A DNA stretch of 18,582 nt. Origin: CAYJPV01 sp964547975. GTDB lineage: Bacteria > Acidobacteriota > Vicinamibacteria > Vicinamibacterales > JAKQTR01. The notes under the pieces were generated by a model. The model was not told the origin of the DNA. It was given only the letters and a program-made list of their open reading frames with translations, and searched no databases. Below, piece by piece: positions 15,394 through 18,582 of the stretch; position 1 is the first letter of the stretch, and each line of letters begins with the position of its first letter. The stretch is taken from contig CAZJRM010000093.1 of assembly GCA_964547975.1 (NCBI GenBank), forward strand, positions 1 through 18,582. The letters run 5' to 3'. A program made the position numbers and the translations under genes.

Positions 15394-16827
15394 ATGCGGG
15401 GAGTTCGAACCGAGATGTCGCGGGGGCTTCGGGGGCTGGCCTTGGCCACGATGGCGATGGTGTGTCTGGGCGCGGTGGCCCTGGCGGGCCAGAATGGCGC
15501 GTCGAAGCCCAGAATGTCCGCCGAACTGGCGCTGGCGACGTCCGTCGCCGAATCCCGCATGACGGAAACCGTCCGCACGCTCGTGGCGTTCGGCACGCGC
15601 GCCTACGGCACGCCGTCTAACCACACGGCTGCCGCCTGGTTGTCGAGCGCGTTTCGTGAAGCTGGGCTCAAAGTCGACATTCGTAAGGACACTCCGCGCC
15701 CGTGGTATCAGCCGGTCAAGTTCGAAGTGCGGGCGGGCGGCGCCGGCGCGCCGGGGAAGCTGCTCGAGACGGCCTGGCCGAGCGCCGGGTCACCGTCGGT
15801 CAAGGGTGAGGGCGAACTCGTGCTCGGGATTGCCCAGGGTGCCGTCTGCCTGGTGTCCGCAAACCCGACGCCCGAGAACACGGCGGGATGCGCCGCCGTG
15901 TTGTTCGACGGCCGGGCCGCCTCGTCGGGCTGGCCCACGCCCGGACGGCTGCGGGGAACGTGGACCGTGCCGGTCTTCAACGTCGGGCCGAAGGACACCG
16001 CGCCGCTGCGCGAATTGCTGGGCTCCGGCGGCCGGATCCGTGCGTCATTCGCCCTCGAGGCTGCCAGCGGGACCGACGGGGCGTCGACCGTCGTGGCCAC
16101 GCTTCCGGGTCGCGATCGGTCGAAGTACATCCTGTTCTGCGCGCACGGTGACTCCGATTCCGGCGGCCCCGGTGCCAACGACAACGCGTCCGGCGTGGCC
16201 ATCGTCCTGGAGATCGCGCGCACCCTGTCGGCGGCCGTGAAGGCCGGGCGCGTGCCGCAGCCGGCCTGGGACGTGCGGTTCGTGTCCTGGGGCGGCGAGA
16301 TGTCGTCCACGCGCGAATACGTCGCGGCCATGGCGTCCGACCAGGCGCAGCTGCAGGCCGTGTTCAACTTCGATCAGTCAGGGTTCGGATCGTCCCGGGA
16401 AGCGCTCTACGTCGAGCCGGACGATGTGCCGATCAACAGGGAGATCATCACGCTGGTGCGGACCGTGATGACTGACCATCTGGGCGCGAAAGGATTTCCC
16501 GAACATGCCGCGAGCGTGAAGTCGCAGGGCGGGACGGATTCGTACGTGTTCCAGAACACGCGAACGCCCGGTGCCACGCTCTACCCGTCGATCACGCTCT
16601 ACACGTCCGCGTGGGACCGCGAACGCACCGTGCCGGTCACCGAGGGGTTCCCGCCGATCAATTGGTACCCCGGCGAGCAGCCCGGCCTGATTACGATCGA
16701 CGGCGACCCGTTCTATCACTCGTCGGGCGACACGCCTGCCAATACGACGGACACGGAGCCGGGCAACATGGGATGGTGCGCGCGTGTGGGATTGTTGAGT
16801 GCGCTTCGGCTGATGGCGGGGAAGTAG
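15394..16827 (+). CDS. Secreted M28-type zinc peptidase-like protein
   Basis: The protein is 477 residues. ATG at 15394 is preferred because GGGAGGG ends about 6 bases upstream; GTG at 15391 or ATG at 15415 are alternatives. Residues 1-31 are a Sec signal peptide (GLALATMAMVCLGAVALA), so it acts in the periplasm or outside the cell. A middle part (about 140-225, including CAAVLFDGR) resembles a protease-associated insert. The M28 metal sites are visible: AHGDS (His251), GANDNASG (Asp263), FNFDQSG (Asp327) and YHSSGDT (His442). The usual GEE pair (general base and zinc ligand) is replaced by GGEM (Glu302) with a shortened loop, so the activity may be altered. It may be an aminopeptidase or carboxypeptidase. 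It stands alone on the plus strand, with no clear link to the sugar operon. Confidence 0.85.
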   Translation: MRGVRTEMSRGLRGLALATMAMVCLGAVALAGQNGASKPRMSAELALATSVAESRMTETVRTLVAFGTRAYGTPSNHTAAAWLSSAFREAGLKVDIRKDTPRPWYQPVKFEVRAGGAGAPGKLLETAWPSAGSPSVKGEGELVLGIAQGAVCLVSANPTPENTAGCAAVLFDGRAASSGWPTPGRLRGTWTVPVFNVGPKDTAPLRELLGSGGRIRASFALEAASGTDGASTVVATLPGRDRSKYILFCAHGDSDSGGPGANDNASGVAIVLEIARTLSAAVKAGRVPQPAWDVRFVSWGGEMSSTREYVAAMASDQAQLQAVFNFDQSGFGSSREALYVEPDDVPINREIITLVRTVMTDHLGAKGFPEHAASVKSQGGTDSYVFQNTRTPGATLYPSITLYTSAWDRERTVPVTEGFPPINWYPGEQPGLITIDGDPFYHSSGDTPANTTDTEPGNMGWCARVGLLSALRLMAGK

Positions 16828-16833
16828 GCAGAA

Positions 16834-16920
16834 CGGGGATCAGGGGACAGGCGATAGGGAACAGGGAACGTCCAGAGGCCCGAAGCTGAAAGCCGAACGC
16901 CGAGATCCGAAAGCCTGAAG
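16834..16920. repeat. Purine-rich degenerate short repeats in a convergent intergenic region
   Basis: Between the peptidase stop and the hairpin, the plus strand shows loose repetitions of AGGGRACAG (caggggacag, tagggaacagggaac; 16834-16869). A second run built on GAAGCTGAAAGCCGAA-like units follows at 16881-16920. The units are imperfect and no gene is present. Together with 16921-16963 this is the only stretch of the window after 15393 with no coding capacity that I accept. Confidence 0.4.
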
Positions 16921-16922
16921 AT

Positions 16923-16958
16923 GCGGAGGCGAGGGCGGATGTTCACCCTCGCCTCCGC
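16923..16958. terminator. Perfect 13-bp inverted repeat, candidate bidirectional terminator
   Basis: GCGGAGGCGAGGG (16923-16935) pairs perfectly with CCCTCGCCTCCGC (16946-16958) across a 10-base loop. It lies between the stop of the plus-strand peptidase (16827) and the stop of the minus-strand oxidoreductase (16964). This is the position expected for a shared terminator of convergent genes. No T-run follows on either strand, so it is not a classic intrinsic terminator; it could instead protect 3' ends or mark a Rho-dependent stop. Confidence 0.55.
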
Positions 16959-16963
16959 GCGTC

Positions 16964-18244
16964 TCACACGAGCGGCGTGGTGCCCGGGATCGCGACGCCC
17001 GGCACCGGATTCGGACCGAACTCGTACTTCGCCGGCGACAGGTTCAGCTGCGACGAGTTCATCACCCAGTCCCACGAGATCGCGCGGCCGGTATACGCGC
17101 TCATGCGGCCGGCGATGGCCATGAGCGTGCTCTCCGCGACCTGCCGCCCTTCATTCAGCGGCTTGCCGGCGCGAATCGACGCGATCAGGTCGATGTGTTC
17201 CTGCACGTACGGGTTGGTTTCGTCACCTTCGAAAGTCCAGGACTTCTTGCCCGTGATCTTCGTGGAGTTCGAGGTGCTCACCGCGACGCCCTTGGTCCCG
17301 ACGAGCCGTTCTTCGACGCGGTCGTTGCAGCCCTTGGTCTGGCGGCACATGCTCGACACGCGAACGCCGTTGGCGTATTCGAACTCGACGGCGAAGTGAT
17401 CGAAGATGTTGCCGTACTCCGGCGCGACGCGCACCTGGCGGCCGCCCATGCCCATCACGTTCTTCGGTACGCCCAGGGCCCACTTCACGACGTCGATGTT
17501 GTGCACGTGCTGCTCGACGATGTGATCGCCCGAGGTCCAGGTGAAGTACAGCCAGTTGCGGCACTGCCACTCGATCTCGCTCATGGCGGCCGTCTTCTCC
17601 TTCACCCAGAGATCGCCCTGGTTCCAGTAACACTGGGCGGCGACGATTTCGCCGATCTGCCCGTCCTGGATCCGCTTCATCATCTCGAGATACCGCTTCT
17701 GGTGGCGGCGCTGCGTTCCCGCGACGATGGCGAGGTTCTTCTGCTTCGCCAGGTCGGAGGTGGCGATGACGGAACGGATGCCCAGCGGGTCGACGGCGAC
17801 CGGCTTCTCCATGAACACGTGCTTGCCGGCTTCGATGGCGGCCTTGAGGTGGATAGGCCGGAATCCCGGGGGGGCCGCCGTCAGAATCAGGTTCACGTCG
17901 GGAAGCGCGCACACCTTCTGGTAGTTGTCGAAGCCGTCGAATCGGCGATCGGCGGGCACCTTCACCCGTGTCGGGTACTCTTTGGTCAGCCGATCGAACG
18001 ACGACTGCACCCGGTCCGGGACCAGGTCGCCGAGCGCCACGATCTCGACGGCGGGGTCGGCCTTGAGGCAATCGAGGGCGGCGCCGGTCCCGCGGCCGCC
18101 GCAGCCGATGACGCCGACCTTGATGGTGTCGGAGCCCTGCGCGAAGACGTTGAAGCTCGATGGAAACGCCGCCAGCATCGAAGCCGCGGCGGCCGTGCGG
18201 ACGAAGTCGCGACGGCTGACGGAGTCGTTGGTCCCAGTGCTCAT
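16964..18244 (-). CDS. Tat-exported Gfo/Idh/MocA family oxidoreductase
   Basis: The protein is 426 residues from ATG at 18244, with a strong GGGGGAG site about 7 bases upstream. The N-terminus has a twin-arginine signal: SRRDFVRT at 10-17, a hydrophobic AAAASMLAAF, and probable cleavage after VFA (residue 35). This implies folding with its cofactor in the cytoplasm and export to the periplasm. The Rossmann motif VGVIGCGGRGTG is at 43-54 and the family lysine is in MEKPVAVD (Lys147). The C-terminal domain contains the histidine-rich GDHIVEQHVHNIDVV. A tightly bound NAD(P) would be needed for turnover outside the cytoplasm, as in glucose-fructose oxidoreductase or GH109-type glycosidases. Either a sugar dehydrogenase or an NAD-dependent glycosidase is possible. 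It follows a hydroxypyruvate-isomerase-like gene by 14 bases, a common pairing in this type of genome. Confidence 0.88.
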   Translation of the reverse strand: MSTGTNDSVSRRDFVRTAAAASMLAAFPSSFNVFAQGSDTIKVGVIGCGGRGTGAALDCLKADPAVEIVALGDLVPDRVQSSFDRLTKEYPTRVKVPADRRFDGFDNYQKVCALPDVNLILTAAPPGFRPIHLKAAIEAGKHVFMEKPVAVDPLGIRSVIATSDLAKQKNLAIVAGTQRRHQKRYLEMMKRIQDGQIGEIVAAQCYWNQGDLWVKEKTAAMSEIEWQCRNWLYFTWTSGDHIVEQHVHNIDVVKWALGVPKNVMGMGGRQVRVAPEYGNIFDHFAVEFEYANGVRVSSMCRQTKGCNDRVEERLVGTKGVAVSTSNSTKITGKKSWTFEGDETNPYVQEHIDLIASIRAGKPLNEGRQVAESTLMAIAGRMSAYTGRAISWDWVMNSSQLNLSPAKYEFGPNPVPGVAIPGTTPLV

Positions 18245-18258
18245 GTCGGATCTCCCCC

Positions 18259-18582
18259 TCAGAACTGATCACACGCGCGATACGCTTCGATGACGGCGCG
18301 TTCGCCTTCGATGCCGGGCCGGCTCTGTCCATGCTCCATGCACAGGACGCCCTGATACCCCTTGCCGTGGATGTACTTGAAGATGTTTCGGAAGTTGATT
18401 TCGCCGGTGGTCGGCTCCTTCCGGCCCGGGTTGTCGCCGAGGTGGAAGGCGCCAATCTGATCCCACGCCGCCTCGATGTTCGGCAGGATGTTGCCCTCGC
18501 TGATCTGCTGGTGGTAGACGTCGTCGACGATCTTGCAGGACGGGCTGTTGACGGCCTTGCAGATCTGGTACGCCTGCGGGAT
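18259..18582 (-). CDS. Hydroxypyruvate isomerase-like TIM-barrel protein (5' part outside window)
   Basis: Only the last 107 residues are visible, ending in TGA at 18261-18259; the start lies beyond the right edge. The visible part carries the C-terminal half of a xylose-isomerase-like TIM barrel. VDDVYHQQISEGNI matches the DxYHxQ metal-site motif of hydroxypyruvate isomerases. It is followed by HLGDNPGRKEPTTGEINF (the family's PGRxEPxTGEI stretch) and GYQGVLCMEHG, whose Glu is the expected last metal ligand. The family isomerises hydroxypyruvate and tartronate semialdehyde or acts on related sugars. The sequence does not show which applies here. It is co-transcribed with the Tat-exported Gfo/Idh protein downstream. 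Whether a Tat or Sec signal is present cannot be judged because the N-terminus is missing. Confidence 0.85.
   Translation of the reverse strand: MPQAYQICKAVNSPSCKIVDDVYHQQISEGNILPNIEAAWDQIGAFHLGDNPGRKEPTTGEINFRNIFKYIHGKGYQGVLCMEHGQSRPGIEGERAVIEAYRACDQF

Overview
The window is about 18.6 kb of very GC-rich, tightly packed bacterial DNA devoted to carbohydrate uptake and breakdown. It holds 13 protein genes (two cut by the window edges), no RNA genes, no insertion sequences and no CRISPR. The high GC, a Tat-exported Gfo/Idh/MocA oxidoreductase beside a hydroxypyruvate-isomerase-like protein, a secreted M28 peptidase and catabolic UroD-like and sugar-isomerase-like genes together suggest a soil-type Acidobacteriota (for example Vicinamibacteria). 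Planctomycetota or Verrucomicrobiota are possible alternatives. No taxonomic marker gene is present, so this is an inference.

Region 1 (about 15263 down to 1, all minus strand) is one ten-gene operon. In transcription order it encodes a sodium:solute symporter, a TIM-barrel sugar isomerase/epimerase-like protein, an Old Yellow Enzyme type FMN/Fe-S oxidoreductase, a fumarate-reductase-type FAD oxidoreductase, a short-chain dehydrogenase, an (alpha/alpha)6 six-hairpin glycosidase-like protein, a GH38 alpha-mannosidase, a Gfo/Idh/MocA oxidoreductase, a uroporphyrinogen-decarboxylase-like protein and a secreted heparinase II/III-like lyase (truncated by the window). Seven of the nine gene junctions are 4-base ATGA or GTGA stop/start overlaps. 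The other two gaps are 4 and 6 bases.

Region 2 (15264-15393) is the only substantial divergent intergenic region. It must hold the operon promoter and that of the plus-strand M28 peptidase gene (15394-16827). Region 3 (16828-16963) lies between convergent genes; it carries purine-rich degenerate repeats and a perfect 13-bp hairpin that could stop transcription from both sides. Region 4 (16964-18582, minus strand) has a Tat-exported Gfo/Idh oxidoreductase preceded by the 3' end of a hydroxypyruvate-isomerase-like gene.

Taken together, the large operon looks like a system for importing a small glycoside or oligosaccharide. Cytoplasmic glycosidases (alpha-mannosidase plus a toroid enzyme) appear to be combined with an unusually large redox set: FMN/Fe-S ene-reductase-like, FAD, SDR and Gfo/Idh proteins. 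This is more redox chemistry than plain sugar catabolism needs. It points to a modified or aglycone-bearing mannoside, or to oxidation-assisted deglycosylation. The substrate cannot be read from the sequence.
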